A stretch of DNA of 64,000 nucleotides from Coleofasciculus sp. FACHB-1120 (GTDB lineage: Bacteria > Cyanobacteriota > Cyanobacteriia > Cyanobacteriales > FACHB-T130), in assembly GCF_014698845.1 (NCBI RefSeq), contig NZ_JACJTV010000005.1, positions 124,001 to 188,000 of the forward strand, given 5' to 3'. Both the position numbers and the translations under genes were made by a program. Below, piece after piece: positions 19,473 through 28,392 of this stretch (the first letter of the stretch is position 1; the number at the start of each line of letters is the position of its first letter). Under the pieces are notes generated by a model. The model was given only the letters and a program-made list of their open reading frames with translations, did no database searches and was not told where the DNA came from.

Positions 19473-20477
19473 CTATTTTTTTGGAGAGGGAGATGGGCTG
19501 GGCTGAGGTGACTTAGCTGGTGTTACATTTTTGATTGCTGGGGAAGGAGAAGGACTGGGCTGAGGTGGCTTAGATGGTGTTACATTTTTGGTTGCTGGGG
19601 AAGGAGAGGGACTGGACTGAGGTGACTTAGCTGGTGTTGCTTTTTTGATTTCTGGGGAAGGAGAAGGACTGGGCTGAGGTGACTTAGATGGTGTTGGTGT
19701 TGCTTTTTGAGAAGTTCCGTTTTTAGTATTTTTTGGAGACGGAGAAGGATTAGGATTATCTGGCTTAGATGGTGTTGCTTTGTCTGATGGTTTGCCGGGA
19801 GTATCTTTCTTACTTTCTGGAGAAGAAGAGGGACTGGGCTGAGGTGACTGAGACGGTATTGCTTTGTCAGAGGTTTTATCCGGACTATCTTTTTGAACTG
19901 TTTCCTTGGCTTTCCATTCTGACAAAGGGCGTTTTACACCATACTCAAAGTCTATCGGGACTAAAAGCACCTCTAGCTGCTGAGGGGTCTGGGCGGGGGG
20001 GTCAACTTGAGCATACAAGAAACTACTATTAAAGTTAGGCTTCCCCAAAATTATCTGATGAGTTTGCTGATTATTTAGCCTTACTTCTACCGTAGCTTGG
20101 GGTTTGTCGAGTCCATATTCTTGCAACTGGTTAGGGAAGATGGAGAGGGTGCGATCGCTCTTGCCATCCACCAGTAAATTTAGCAAGTATGAAACAGATG
20201 GATCGCTGGCGGGGGCGTTGCTGGGCGCTTTCATCTGCCATTGAGAAATACTCGTCTTGTCCACCGCTTCCTGTGTGACTCGCTCAAATTTCAAGGTTTG
20301 TTCCTGACTTTTAACTGTCAAAGCCTGTATCTGGTCTTTTTCAAAAGAAAAGATTTCCTTTTGTTTTGCCTGTGCTGCTTCTCGCTGGGGGGCACCTTTA
20401 ATTTCATAAAAATAAACGAATCCCCCCAAACTAAGCGCCAACAATATCAGAATCCAAGTTGTTCGTTTTAGCTTCAT
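19473..20477 (-). CDS. DUF4340-type accessory protein of a Gld-like ABC exporter, with Pro/Ser repeat tail
   Basis: The start is best placed at ATG 20477 (MKLKRTTWILIL); a longer reading would begin inside the upstream gene and adds residues unlike the family. The 334-residue protein has one N-terminal membrane anchor (about 6-24). A periplasmic DUF4340-like domain follows, to about 200 (YGLDKPQATVEVRLNN, ILGKPNFNSSFLYAQV). From about 205 a low-complexity tail ends in near-identical 19-residue units such as SPQPSPSPSPEIKKATPAK. DUF4340 proteins accompany GldG in many bacteria, and here the gene lies directly downstream of the gldG-like gene. The repeat tail could span peptidoglycan or simply reflect slippage. 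Confidence 0.8.
   Translation of the reverse strand: MKLKRTTWILILLALSLGGFVYFYEIKGAPQREAAQAKQKEIFSFEKDQIQALTVKSQEQTLKFERVTQEAVDKTSISQWQMKAPSNAPASDPSVSYLLNLLVDGKSDRTLSIFPNQLQEYGLDKPQATVEVRLNNQQTHQIILGKPNFNSSFLYAQVDPPAQTPQQLEVLLVPIDFEYGVKRPLSEWKAKETVQKDSPDKTSDKAIPSQSPQPSPSSSPESKKDTPGKPSDKATPSKPDNPNPSPSPKNTKNGTSQKATPTPSKSPQPSPSPSPEIKKATPAKSPQSSPSPSPATKNVTPSKPPQPSPSPSPAIKNVTPAKSPQPSPSPSPKK
19490..19870. repeat. Tandem coding repeats, period about 57 bases
   Basis: Successive units encode SP(Q)PSPSPSP followed by KKATPAK/KNVTPSK. The last three to four copies (19490-19700) are the most alike, and further units upstream are diverged. This is typical of expansion by replication slippage or unequal recombination. 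Confidence 0.8.
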
Positions 20478-20524
20478 AATCAACACGCGAGTTGATTTTA
20501 GATTAAATCCAAAATCTGAAATTA

Positions 20525-22336
20525 CTAACGTCTGAACCACCAAACCAGTCCCGCTGTAATGAACCCGATTAAGGGCATAATCAACACAGCTATCCAACCT
20601 AATAGATTGGCTTGGTCTTGGGACAAGTTGATGCGACGGTCTTTTACTTCTTTGGGACGGATCGATAAAAGTTGCTCATCCTGTTTGCTTAACCAGCTGA
20701 CGGAGTTCAGGAATACATCGCCATTTAGTTGCTGCTCGAACAAACCATCGCTAGCAAAATCAGAATTACCGAGGACAACTAGACGGGATTCTGCTGGCTT
20801 TTGGTCAGCATTTGCCGTCTTGGCTGGTGAATTGGTAGAAGTTGGGGTCGGGGATGCGCTGGGGCTAGCGCTTGTCCCTGGAGTTGAGGAGGGAGAAGCT
20901 GATGTGGTCGCCGTCGGGGTTGGGGACGGACTGGGGCTGGGGCTAGCAGTTGCGGATGGGGAGGGAGAAGCTGATGTGGTCGCTGTCGGGGTTGGGGACG
21001 CGCTGGGGCTAGCGGTTGCCCCAGGAGTCGCCGTGGGAGTCGGGGTGGGAGTTGGGGATGGTGCAGACGCGCTTTGGGGAGGATAGACGCGGCTTAAGGC
21101 GACGCCGAGAATTAAAGGACCTTGGCGATCGCTTGCGGGATCAAACTGTAAGCGATCGCTTTCGGGATTGCTCTCAGCCCAACTCTGGTCGTTTGTCACC
21201 AGCAAAGGCGTCGCCTGGATACCGGCGATGGGAGTCACTTCAATCGGTCGTGCAAACGGGTAGAAAGAACGACCATCCTGAAAATCTTTAGTAATCGGAT
21301 GTTGACCGTAGCGCGTCACCATAATCACCGCCGGACTCAGTCCCGCCTGACCACCGGACAAGTCAATGGCAAGACGATTATCTAGCCTCACGCCCCAATC
21401 TTTGAGCAAGTTATCCAGACCGGGATTGGTATTCCTGTCTACCATCACCAGTAGCCTACCGCCACGCTTCAGGTAATCGCTCAAAGCAGTGACTTCAGCG
21501 GCAAACAGCGCCCGTTTGGGGCCAGCAATGACGATGAGGTCAGCATCTTGGGGGATTCCTGGGGTTTTCGCCAAATCTAGGGGTTGAGTGGTGTAGCTTT
21601 TCTCTCCCAGGCTACTCACCGCCTGAGAGATGCTTCCTTGCGCCGCTTGTAAGGGACGTTCGCCGTGACCTTGGAGGAAGTAAACCTTGCCAACGCGATC
21701 GCTCGTAATTTCGGCGATCGCATTCGTCAGCACTGTTTCTGAAAGACTCTCCCCCCGCTGCGGATTCACTGTCTGGATGAGCTTTCGTCGCCCCTCCGAT
21801 TCTAGATAAACTTCCCCTAGAGATTGAAGGTTAAACCTCTGAGCCAGTCCGGGTCGCAGTTGCGGATCGACAAATTCAAAACTAAATTGAGAGCCATATC
21901 GTCGGTAATTTTCCAGCAATTGTTGGTCTTGAGGATTCGGATTTTCTTCAAATACCCACAACTTGACTGGCTGCGATAAATTTTGCACTAATTGCTGCGA
22001 CTGGGGAGCAAGGGTAAATAGCTGATTTTCTGTTAAATCCACTCGCACGACACGGCGAACACCCAGAAAATTAATTAGCCCCAAAATCACTACTACCGCC
22101 AGCGTTGCTGCTAGAGCGTTGGTTCCCGCCTGAGTTGACCGGCGTCCCCAAAAGCCATTTGGCGAACCGCCCAAAGATAGCAGCCATAACCCAATAATTA
22201 CAATTCCAGCAACGATTAAACCTACGGGCACCGCTCCCCAGCTACTGGATACTAATCCAGCAACTAGACCCATACTTGTCAGAGCTGGGCCAAGTAAAAA
22301 GAGATATTTTAAATACTTCCAATTAATGGTTTTCAT
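20525..22336 (-). CDS. GldG-like ABC exporter component
   Basis: 603 residues. Two N-terminal membrane helices (about 12-55) and a third near 75-95 are followed by a large periplasmic ABC_transp_aux-type domain (VDLTENQLFTLAPQSQQLV, KVYFLQGHGERPL, ADLIVIAGPKRAL, LKRGGRLLVMVDRNTNPGL). A C-terminal helix ends in WWFRR. Between the domain and this helix is an approximately 90-residue Ser/Thr/Pro/Ala linker (about 425-515), encoded by degenerate repeats. The protein family forms a complex with GldA-type ATPase and GldF-type permease, genes for which lie just upstream on the same strand. In Bacteroidetes the set is tied to gliding; in cyanobacteria its substrate is unknown. A gap of 331 bases separates it from the permease gene. 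Confidence 0.85.
   Translation of the reverse strand: MKTINWKYLKYLFLLGPALTSMGLVAGLVSSSWGAVPVGLIVAGIVIIGLWLLSLGGSPNGFWGRRSTQAGTNALAATLAVVVILGLINFLGVRRVVRVDLTENQLFTLAPQSQQLVQNLSQPVKLWVFEENPNPQDQQLLENYRRYGSQFSFEFVDPQLRPGLAQRFNLQSLGEVYLESEGRRKLIQTVNPQRGESLSETVLTNAIAEITSDRVGKVYFLQGHGERPLQAAQGSISQAVSSLGEKSYTTQPLDLAKTPGIPQDADLIVIAGPKRALFAAEVTALSDYLKRGGRLLVMVDRNTNPGLDNLLKDWGVRLDNRLAIDLSGGQAGLSPAVIMVTRYGQHPITKDFQDGRSFYPFARPIEVTPIAGIQATPLLVTNDQSWAESNPESDRLQFDPASDRQGPLILGVALSRVYPPQSASAPSPTPTPTPTATPGATASPSASPTPTATTSASPSPSATASPSPSPSPTPTATTSASPSSTPGTSASPSASPTPTSTNSPAKTANADQKPAESRLVVLGNSDFASDGLFEQQLNGDVFLNSVSWLSKQDEQLLSIRPKEVKDRRINLSQDQANLLGWIAVLIMPLIGFITAGLVWWFRR
20800..21065. repeat. Degenerate Ser/Thr/Pro/Ala-coding repeat tract in the gldG-like gene
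   Basis: Repeated words such as GTTGGGGTCGGGGATGCGCT and GAAGCTGATGTGGTCGC occur two or three times on the plus strand and encode SPSASPTPT-like peptide on the minus strand. The tract also opens a long spurious reading frame on the opposite strand. Confidence 0.75.
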
Positions 22337-22667
22337 GTTGACTAATAGAGGGATTGCTAATTGCTACCAATGGATTTTAGGTAAGTGTTTAGCTTGGGGG
22401 ACAGTTCATTAATGGTAGGTTTGCGGGTGCCGATATGTTCATCCGTAAATAAATCTATCCTCGCAGGCTGAATTCTTATCTAAACGAAGCTTGTCTATTC
22501 AGGTGATAGAGATGCAGGTGATAGAGATGCATGAGACTGCGTAAGCGGTTTTTGTACGCGCAAGTCCCACCCTTTCAAGTCCCACCCTTTAAGGTGTGGG
22601 TTACTTGCATCTCACGCATTCGGTCTTCCCCTCGAAACAACTCCATTCGCGATTCGTCATTCGTCAA
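22337..22667. other. Gap inside the Gld-type operon with short repeats
   Basis: 331 non-coding bases interrupt an otherwise tight gene set. They contain a tandem GCAGGTGATAGAGAT duplication (22499-22528) and a doubled CAAGTCCCACCCTTT whose second copy folds with AAGGTGTGGG (about 22560-22607). No gene is present. Confidence 0.6.
22560..22607. repeat. Direct repeat and hairpin, CCCACCCTTT/AAGGTGTGGG
   Basis: CAAGTCCCACCCTTT occurs twice in tandem, and CCCACCCTTTAAGGTGTGGG forms an imperfect hairpin. Similar hairpins occur at the ends of IS200/IS605-type elements in cyanobacteria, but no transposase lies nearby. It may be a solo end or a REP-like element. Confidence 0.5.
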
Positions 22668-23471
22668 TTAAGAACGCTGATAGCGCAAAGCATCGATAGA
22701 TTGAGCAGTCAGAAACACCCCTAAGATAATGTAGCTTGCAAACATAATCAGACTGCTGGTATCAACCACACCTTGTACCAGCGTGTTGTAATGTTTGACT
22801 AAAGATAAATGATTCCATGCCTCTCCTAAAACGCCGCCGGTCAGTTTCGCTAAAAGCTCGATCAGCGAGAAACATAAAATTAAAACGAAGGTAAGAATTG
22901 CTGCCAAGATTGTGCTTTCAGTGAGGGAAGAAATAAACATTCCCAAGCTAAGAATCGCGGCAGCAACCAAGATTAATGCTGCATGACCCAATAGCGGCAC
23001 CGCCGGGGGTAGGGGTGGGCTTGATGCATTAAAAGCGATCGCTTCGTATGCTAATAACGGCACTACCATTGTGATAAAAAATGTCAGTACCCCCAACAAT
23101 TTACCCACCGCTACTGCCCAGTTTGTGACCGGCGAAGTGGCTAATAGTTCTAAAGTCCCTCGCTTGCGTTCCTCGGAATACAGCCCCATTGAGAGAATGG
23201 GCAGAATAAATAACGATAAAAAAAACATTGCCCCAAGGAAGCTTTGGAGGGTGTTATAGGCGACATCGACCGGAGGAACGGGTGCGCCGATTTGCTGCCC
23301 TTGAAAATAAATATCCAAAGCGCGATCGCTCTCACTTTGCAATGCCGTGAGGAAGAATAATCCAGCTAAAAACCAGAAAGCACCTGCAACGATATATGCC
23401 AACGGCGAAGCAAAATAGCCCTGCAATTCCTTGCGGTAAATCGCCAAAATATTACTAATAATTACGCCCAT
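22668..23471 (-). CDS. ABC-2 type permease, GldF-like
   Basis: 267 residues with six hydrophobic segments (for example YIVAGAFWFLAGLFFL near 25-45, FFLSLFILPILSMGLY near 82-100, VLTFFITMVVPLLAY near 128-145 and a last one near 240-260). The SEERKRGTLELLATSPV coupling-type segment is typical of ABC-2 exporters. It would form the membrane channel with the ATPase encoded immediately upstream; the ATPase stop and this start are directly adjacent. GldG-like and DUF4340-like genes follow. The substrate is unknown. Confidence 0.88.
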   Translation of the reverse strand: MGVIISNILAIYRKELQGYFASPLAYIVAGAFWFLAGLFFLTALQSESDRALDIYFQGQQIGAPVPPVDVAYNTLQSFLGAMFFLSLFILPILSMGLYSEERKRGTLELLATSPVTNWAVAVGKLLGVLTFFITMVVPLLAYEAIAFNASSPPLPPAVPLLGHAALILVAAAILSLGMFISSLTESTILAAILTFVLILCFSLIELLAKLTGGVLGEAWNHLSLVKHYNTLVQGVVDTSSLIMFASYIILGVFLTAQSIDALRYQRS

Positions 23472-24527
23472 TTATTCAATTCCTCCAGATTGCTCATCTG
23501 TGGCAACGATAGCAGCAGCTTCTGCTGGCGAGGTGGCAGATGTTCCATTGCCATCGGTTTCATCCGTATCCATATCAACGACGACCTTTTCTTGAGTTGT
23601 CAGTTCGATAAACACGTCCTCAAGACTAGCGCGAGTGCGTCGCATCTCATACAATGCCACTCCCGCGCCAACTAAAACCGCCGCAATATCACGCGCCGGT
23701 TCGGTGCCCGGTTCTGATACTACACGGATTAGACGGCGATTGGGCGGTAATTCCTGGCTGGGGATGGATTCGACAAAACGAACTCCCGGCAAAACTAAAA
23801 GCATCTGTTGCACAGCTTCGACATCCCCATCGATTTCCAATTCATAGCCCGATCCGCCAGCTAATTGTGCTACGAGATTTTCCGGGCTATTCGTTGCCAC
23901 AAGCCGACCGCGATTGATAATTGCCACTCGGCTGCAAGTCATGCTAACTTCCGGCAAAATATGGGTGGAGAGAATGATTGTGTGGCTACCGGCAAGGCTT
24001 TTAATTAAGTTGCGAACCTCGATAATTTGGCGAGGATCGAGACCAACCGTAGGTTCATCTAGAATAATCGCGGGTGGATCGTGAACGATCGCTTGGGCAA
24101 TGCCAACCCGTTGGCGGAAGCCTTTAGAAAGCTTGCGGATGAGTACCTTGCGTTTTTCAGTGAGGTTGCAGCGTTCCATTGCTGAATTTACTTGGGATTT
24201 GCGATCGCGTCCGGGAACCCCCTTCAGCCGCGCCACAAAATGCAAAAATCCCTCCACGCTCATGTCAGGATACAAAGGTGGCGTCTCCGGTAAATAACCA
24301 ATCCGCCGCCGTACCGCCATTAAATCTTCATGCACATCGTACCCAGCAATCCGGGCAGTCCCACTGGAGGCAGGTAAATACCCAGCTAAAATCCGCATGG
24401 TTGTCGTTTTTCCGGCACCATTTGGCCCCAAAAAACCCAAAATTTCCCCAGGTTCCACTTTAAAAGTGACATCCTGGATGGCTGGGGTCGCGCCATAGAT
24501 TTTGCTTAAATTTTCAACTTCGATCAT
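23472..24527 (-). CDS. ABC transporter ATP-binding protein, GldA-like
   Basis: 351 residues. Walker A is GPNGAGKT at 34-41. The signature LSKGFRQRVGIAQAI lies near 134-148, and Walker B with catalytic Glu (AIILDEPTVGLDP) near 153-165, followed by the H-loop ILSTHILPEV. About 110 residues beyond the core ATPase form the extra C-terminal domain usual for exporter ATPases of this class, then a Thr/Glu-rich tail. It is first of four co-directional genes for a Gld-type exporter. Short tandem repeats lie directly upstream of its start, between it and the divergent SLH gene. Confidence 0.92.
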   Translation of the reverse strand: MIEVENLSKIYGATPAIQDVTFKVEPGEILGFLGPNGAGKTTTMRILAGYLPASSGTARIAGYDVHEDLMAVRRRIGYLPETPPLYPDMSVEGFLHFVARLKGVPGRDRKSQVNSAMERCNLTEKRKVLIRKLSKGFRQRVGIAQAIVHDPPAIILDEPTVGLDPRQIIEVRNLIKSLAGSHTIILSTHILPEVSMTCSRVAIINRGRLVATNSPENLVAQLAGGSGYELEIDGDVEAVQQMLLVLPGVRFVESIPSQELPPNRRLIRVVSEPGTEPARDIAAVLVGAGVALYEMRRTRASLEDVFIELTTQEKVVVDMDTDETDGNGTSATSPAEAAAIVATDEQSGGIE

Positions 24528-24531
24528 TATG

Positions 24532-24570
24532 GGTCATCGGTCATTGGTCATTGGTTATTGGTCATCGGTC
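24532..24570. repeat. Short tandem repeats of TCATTGG type between divergent genes
   Basis: GGTCATCGGTCATTGGTCA is followed by TTGGTTATTGGTCATCGGTC, about five heptanucleotide-like units. They match the short tandemly repeated sequences common in filamentous cyanobacteria and lie between the GldA-like gene and the SLH gene. Confidence 0.75.
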
Positions 24571-24626
24571 AAAAGCAAACAACTAAGGACAAATGACGAA
24601 GGACTAAATTCAAAACTCTTTACTTT

Positions 24627-26684
24627 ATGGGTCAACCAATGCTTTATGTCAACCCAGCAACTGGCAAAGATAACAGTGTCGGGAACTCATCTGCCCCACT
24701 GAAGACGCTTACTCGTGCCCTGAAGCAGGCTCAAGCCGGAACTTCGATTCAGTTGGCATCGGGGATTTACAATGCAGCGGGGGGAGAAGTGTTTCCCCTG
24801 GTAATCCCGGCTGGGGTGACGGTGGTAGGGAATGAATCCAGCAAAGGCAAGGGAATTCAAATCGAAGGCAGTGGGGACTATATTAGCCCAAGCTTTGGCT
24901 CCCAAAATATTACCCTACGGCTGGAAACGGATGCCCAACTGCGGGGAGTCACGGTAACAAATCGGGGGGTCAAGGGGACAGGGGTTTGGATAGAATCGAC
25001 ATCCCCCAGGCTGGCAAATAATACTTTCACGAATTGCAGTCGTGATGGGGTCTTTGTCACAGGCACCGCTAAACCGGCAATTTTAGATAATGTATTTATC
25101 CAAAATGCTTCCACAGGTCTTTCCCTCGTCCGTAATGCCAAGGGGGAAGTCCGTCGGAATGTGGCACAGAAAACAGGTTACGGGATTTTAATTGGGGATC
25201 AAGCGGCTCCTTTAATTACCGATAATAAGATTTTTGCAAATCGGACGGGGATTTTGCTGTCTCGTGACGCGAATCCGGTGCTGCGTCGCAATCTAATTGA
25301 GAAAAATACACAAGCCGGGATAATTATCAATGATGTTGCAAAACCGCAGCTAGGGAGCCGTCAAGACCCAGCGGGGAATATTTTGCGGGATAACGGGGAA
25401 GTCGATCTGCAAAATCTAACCCGGTTTGCGGTCGTCTCAGCGGGAAATCAGCTGAATCCAGCGCGGGTGCAGGGAACGGTGGAATTTGTGGCGGCGACGG
25501 TTGCCGGTTCTAGTTTGACAATGGGGCCTGCCCAGTTTAGCGATGTTGCCGGTTATTGGGCGGAAGCGTTTATTCAGGCACTAGTGGCGAAAAATCTGAT
25601 GAGTGGCTTCCCGGATGGGACGTTTCAGCCAGAAGCAGCAATGACTCGCGCCCAATATGCCGCAGCGATCGCGAAAACCTTTAACTTGCCGCCACGACCG
25701 GGAAATACAAGTAGTTTCAAGGATATTCCAGCAGATTTTTGGGCGGCGGGGGCGATCGCCAAGGCGGCATCGATGGGTTTTATCTCTGGGTTTCCAGATA
25801 ACACCTTTCGACCAGGGCAAAATCTGACGCGGGTGCAGGCGATCGCATCTTTAGTGAGTGGTTTGGCACTGACGGGGGGCAATTCTAGCGTTTTGGGAGT
25901 TTATGGCGATCGCGCTCAAATTCCCAGCTACGCCACAGATGCCGTCGCTGTTGCCACCACCAGGCGCATGGTGGTGAATTATCCCCAAGTTCAACAACTC
26001 GAACCGATGCGGGACATTAGCCGTGCCGAAGTTGCCGCACTCATCTATCAGGCATTAGTTACCACCGGGGAAGTCAAGGCGATCGCTTCTCCCTATATTG
26101 TCAATCCGGAGGTGAATCCTGACTCGTCCCTTCCTAGCTTCAGCGACATTCAGGGACACTGGGCAGAGAATTCGATTCGAGGATTGGCAAATCAAAACCT
26201 GCTGGGTGGCTTTGCCGATGGCACTTTCAAGCCAGACGATCGACTCAATCGGGCGGGATTCGCGGCTTTGTTGGTGAAAGCCTTTAACCCCACTTCCAAA
26301 CGCCCAGCCATCCAGTTTACCGATATCCCCCCGACTTTCTGGGCGCAGGCGGTGATTCAACAAGCTTATAGCGGTGGCTTCATTACCGGCTTTCCCGACC
26401 AAACTTTCCGCCCCCAGCAGCCGGTTCTGAGAGTCCAGCTGATTGTCTCTCTGGTGAGTGGATTGGGCTTTCCGTCTGGGGATGAAAAACTCTTAGACAA
26501 GTACGAAGACCGCGAGGCGATTCCCGCCTATGCCCGCCCTGCTGTTGCTGCCGCTACACAAAGAGGTATCATTGTGAACCACCCGGCACCCGCACAACTT
26601 AACCCAAATCGAGAAGCCACACGAGCCGAGGCAGCTGTTATGGTTTATCAGGCATTAGTTGCCACTGGACGATTGCCTGCTTAA
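24627..26684 (+). CDS. Beta-helix (DUF1565-type) protein with six SLH modules
   Basis: 685 residues. About 1-300 form a right-handed parallel beta-helix of DUF1565 type (YVNPATGKDN, APLKTLTRALKQAQAGTSIQ, GVWIESTSPRLANNTFTNCS). About 303-685 carry two triplets of SLH modules (first modules FSDVAGYWAEAFIQAL and FSDIQGHWAENSIRGL; each triplet ends in a 'RAEVAALIYQAL'-type unit). SLH modules bind secondary cell-wall polymers or, in cyanobacteria, the peptidoglycan side of the outer membrane. The two triplets look like an internal duplication. No signal peptide is seen at either possible start (ATG 24627 or 24639), which is odd for a surface protein. Confidence 0.85.
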   Translation: MGQPMLYVNPATGKDNSVGNSSAPLKTLTRALKQAQAGTSIQLASGIYNAAGGEVFPLVIPAGVTVVGNESSKGKGIQIEGSGDYISPSFGSQNITLRLETDAQLRGVTVTNRGVKGTGVWIESTSPRLANNTFTNCSRDGVFVTGTAKPAILDNVFIQNASTGLSLVRNAKGEVRRNVAQKTGYGILIGDQAAPLITDNKIFANRTGILLSRDANPVLRRNLIEKNTQAGIIINDVAKPQLGSRQDPAGNILRDNGEVDLQNLTRFAVVSAGNQLNPARVQGTVEFVAATVAGSSLTMGPAQFSDVAGYWAEAFIQALVAKNLMSGFPDGTFQPEAAMTRAQYAAAIAKTFNLPPRPGNTSSFKDIPADFWAAGAIAKAASMGFISGFPDNTFRPGQNLTRVQAIASLVSGLALTGGNSSVLGVYGDRAQIPSYATDAVAVATTRRMVVNYPQVQQLEPMRDISRAEVAALIYQALVTTGEVKAIASPYIVNPEVNPDSSLPSFSDIQGHWAENSIRGLANQNLLGGFADGTFKPDDRLNRAGFAALLVKAFNPTSKRPAIQFTDIPPTFWAQAVIQQAYSGGFITGFPDQTFRPQQPVLRVQLIVSLVSGLGFPSGDEKLLDKYEDREAIPAYARPAVAAATQRGIIVNHPAPAQLNPNREATRAEAAVMVYQALVATGRLPA

Positions 26685-26939
26685 TCGGGGCTTTTGCATT
26701 TGGAGAAAAAATTTTGGGCCGCGATTAATGAACGCCTGTCAATGAGCGCCCGTAGGCGTAAGCCTTCTCAAAGGGGATGCGACCCCTACTGACCCCATAT
26801 TTTGCTTCTGTTATCAAATACTTCTACTGGGCTAGTGATTAGAATGCAAGATGTGAAGATAACCAATGACCAATGGGTGATGACAGCGAATCGCGAATCT
26901 GTGATTAATATTATTTCTGGTCTGCCTAGTTAACGTCTG

Positions 26940-27653
26940 ATGACAGAGTCAACTCAAGACTCAGCTACTGCCTACGCAACAACGCTGCTTCTTTACTATT
27001 GTTTTGAACTGATTAGGGGTTACACGGCTGAGGAATTGGTAGCCCACTGGCTCCGCAACTACGAAGCCAACTGGGTGCGTTTAGCCGTGATTGAGGCGCT
27101 CTATCAGGGACGTTACAAAGCGATTTCTGTCGAGCAAATCTTAAATTTCTGGTCTCGGCGCGGTCAAGCCCTGTATCACTTTAACCATGATTTTGAGCGC
27201 TTGGTTTGTCGTAATTTTCCGCAAAATTTGACGGAAGCAGTCGAGCCGCTACCGGCAACCTTCGCTGCTAACCCGGAGCCGAGTCTAGAGCGAATCAAGG
27301 TTAAAGAGGCGATGAATCCAGTTGAGTCATCCTCAACGGAAGCAGCCGCTGCCAGTAACGAGGCGATCGCGCTCGATCGCCCAGTTGCGATCGCCCAAAC
27401 GCCGGTTTCCCCGGCAGAGGCTGCCGCTTCTGTCTTGTCAGAACCGACAAACACCAACAACCCTAGGGACGTTGCCAATTCAGAAGACGCCAGCGCCAGT
27501 CTCTCGCTGCGTCCTAGCCACAAAAATTATCAAGCAGATTGGTCGCGCTGGGATGTCAGCAAGCGACCAATACACCAGTTCATCCCAACGGCAGATGACT
27601 CAGATTTTTACCACAAACTCAAAGCCGTCGCCCAGAGTGATGAAGAGACTTAA
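26940..27653 (+). CDS. Conserved-looking cyanobacterial protein of unknown function
   Basis: 237 residues, not assigned to a family. About 10-100 are compact and well composed (TTLLLYYCFELIRGYTAEEL, WVRLAVIEALYQGRYKAIS, FERLVCRNFPQNL), suggesting a small helical domain. A long Ala/Pro/Glu-rich low-complexity stretch follows (about 105-190), then a charged C-terminal motif with DWSRWDVSKRPIHQFIP. The layout, a folded domain, a disordered linker and a short conserved tail, suggests an adaptor-like protein. The real-gene call rests on composition and length. It is convergent with the phycobiliprotein lyase gene. Confidence 0.65.
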   Translation: MTESTQDSATAYATTLLLYYCFELIRGYTAEELVAHWLRNYEANWVRLAVIEALYQGRYKAISVEQILNFWSRRGQALYHFNHDFERLVCRNFPQNLTEAVEPLPATFAANPEPSLERIKVKEAMNPVESSSTEAAAASNEAIALDRPVAIAQTPVSPAEAAASVLSEPTNTNNPRDVANSEDASASLSLRPSHKNYQADWSRWDVSKRPIHQFIPTADDSDFYHKLKAVAQSDEET

Positions 27654-27694
27654 GCCATTGAAAATTCAAAATGAACAATCCTCATCTTTAATTT

Positions 27695-28255
27695 TTAATT
27701 GTTTGCGACAGTATCAGTGGCTTTTTCTGCTGGCTTTGTGACGCCCATGCGAATTTCCGAGCAAAACGAAGCCATTGAGAAGCCGCCAAATCGCTTTAAA
27801 ATGCTGGCTCGTAGCCGCAAGTTTTCGCTAGCAAACCAGATGCGTTCTTCCGAGTACATCGTTTCATACTCGGTAATCAGCGTGAATGAATCATCGTTAC
27901 CGATGACATAACGACCCGCAACCGATGCTTTCTCGGCGTAACCCATGTCACGGAGCAACTGACCTTCGTTGGGCTTCTCCGGGTTGGGAATCGGGACGAG
28001 AACGCTAGAACCCTCGTGCTTTTCTTGATCCCATTCCATCGTGCCATCCCAGCTAACGCGAGCGCCTCCCCAAGCTAAAGCTGGGTCAACTTCGTACTGT
28101 TCGCAGAGCTTGATTACTTCCGGATCTTCTGCCGAGAGCATCTCAATCTTGATGTCTGACTTGCCACTTTCTGCTTGCTTGAAAGCCAGATGGTGACTGG
28201 TACGCTGGGAAAACCATTTGCCTGCACTCAGCTGGAAAAACTCTTGAATATCCAT
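27695..28255 (-). CDS. CpcS/CpeS-family phycobiliprotein lyase
   Basis: 186 residues with the lipocalin-like fold expected of CpcS/CpeS bilin lyases, which attach phycocyanobilin to Cys-82-type sites of phycobiliproteins. Family features seen are the N-terminal [20 protein letters not shown], the central [20 protein letters not shown], the strand [20 protein letters not shown] and the C-terminal [16 protein letters not shown]. Length is normal. It shows that the host builds phycobilisomes. The nearby HEAT-repeat protein may also act on phycobiliproteins. The subgroup (CpcS, CpcU or CpeS) cannot be fixed by eye. Confidence 0.88.
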   Translation of the reverse strand: MDIQEFFQLSAGKWFSQRTSHHLAFKQAESGKSDIKIEMLSAEDPEVIKLCEQYEVDPALAWGGARVSWDGTMEWDQEKHEGSSVLVPIPNPEKPNEGQLLRDMGYAEKASVAGRYVIGNDDSFTLITEYETMYSEERIWFASENLRLRASILKRFGGFSMASFCSEIRMGVTKPAEKATDTVANN

Positions 28256-28392
28256 GAATCAAACTCTTCTGGACTAATAATTTTTAACATCACTTTAAAT
28301 ATCTTAGATTGACCAGTCGCTAGAGAGAGTAATAACCGCTGACCTCTACTTTATAAAAGATTTAAGAGTTTTCGGATGAGTAAACCTGCATC

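Noticed and set aside
19490-19870. CRISPR-like periodic repeats
   Set aside because: The units are contiguous coding repeats without spacers and encode a Pro/Ser-rich tail.
20478-20597. Longer N-terminus for the DUF4340-like protein
   Set aside because: It overlaps the GldG-like gene and precedes a proper membrane anchor that starts at ATG 20477.
20559-21086. Plus-strand open frame of 175 codons rich in Gly, Val, Glu and Asp
   Set aside because: It is the opposite strand of the Ser/Thr/Pro repeat tract in the GldG-like gene; repeats keep the antisense frame open.
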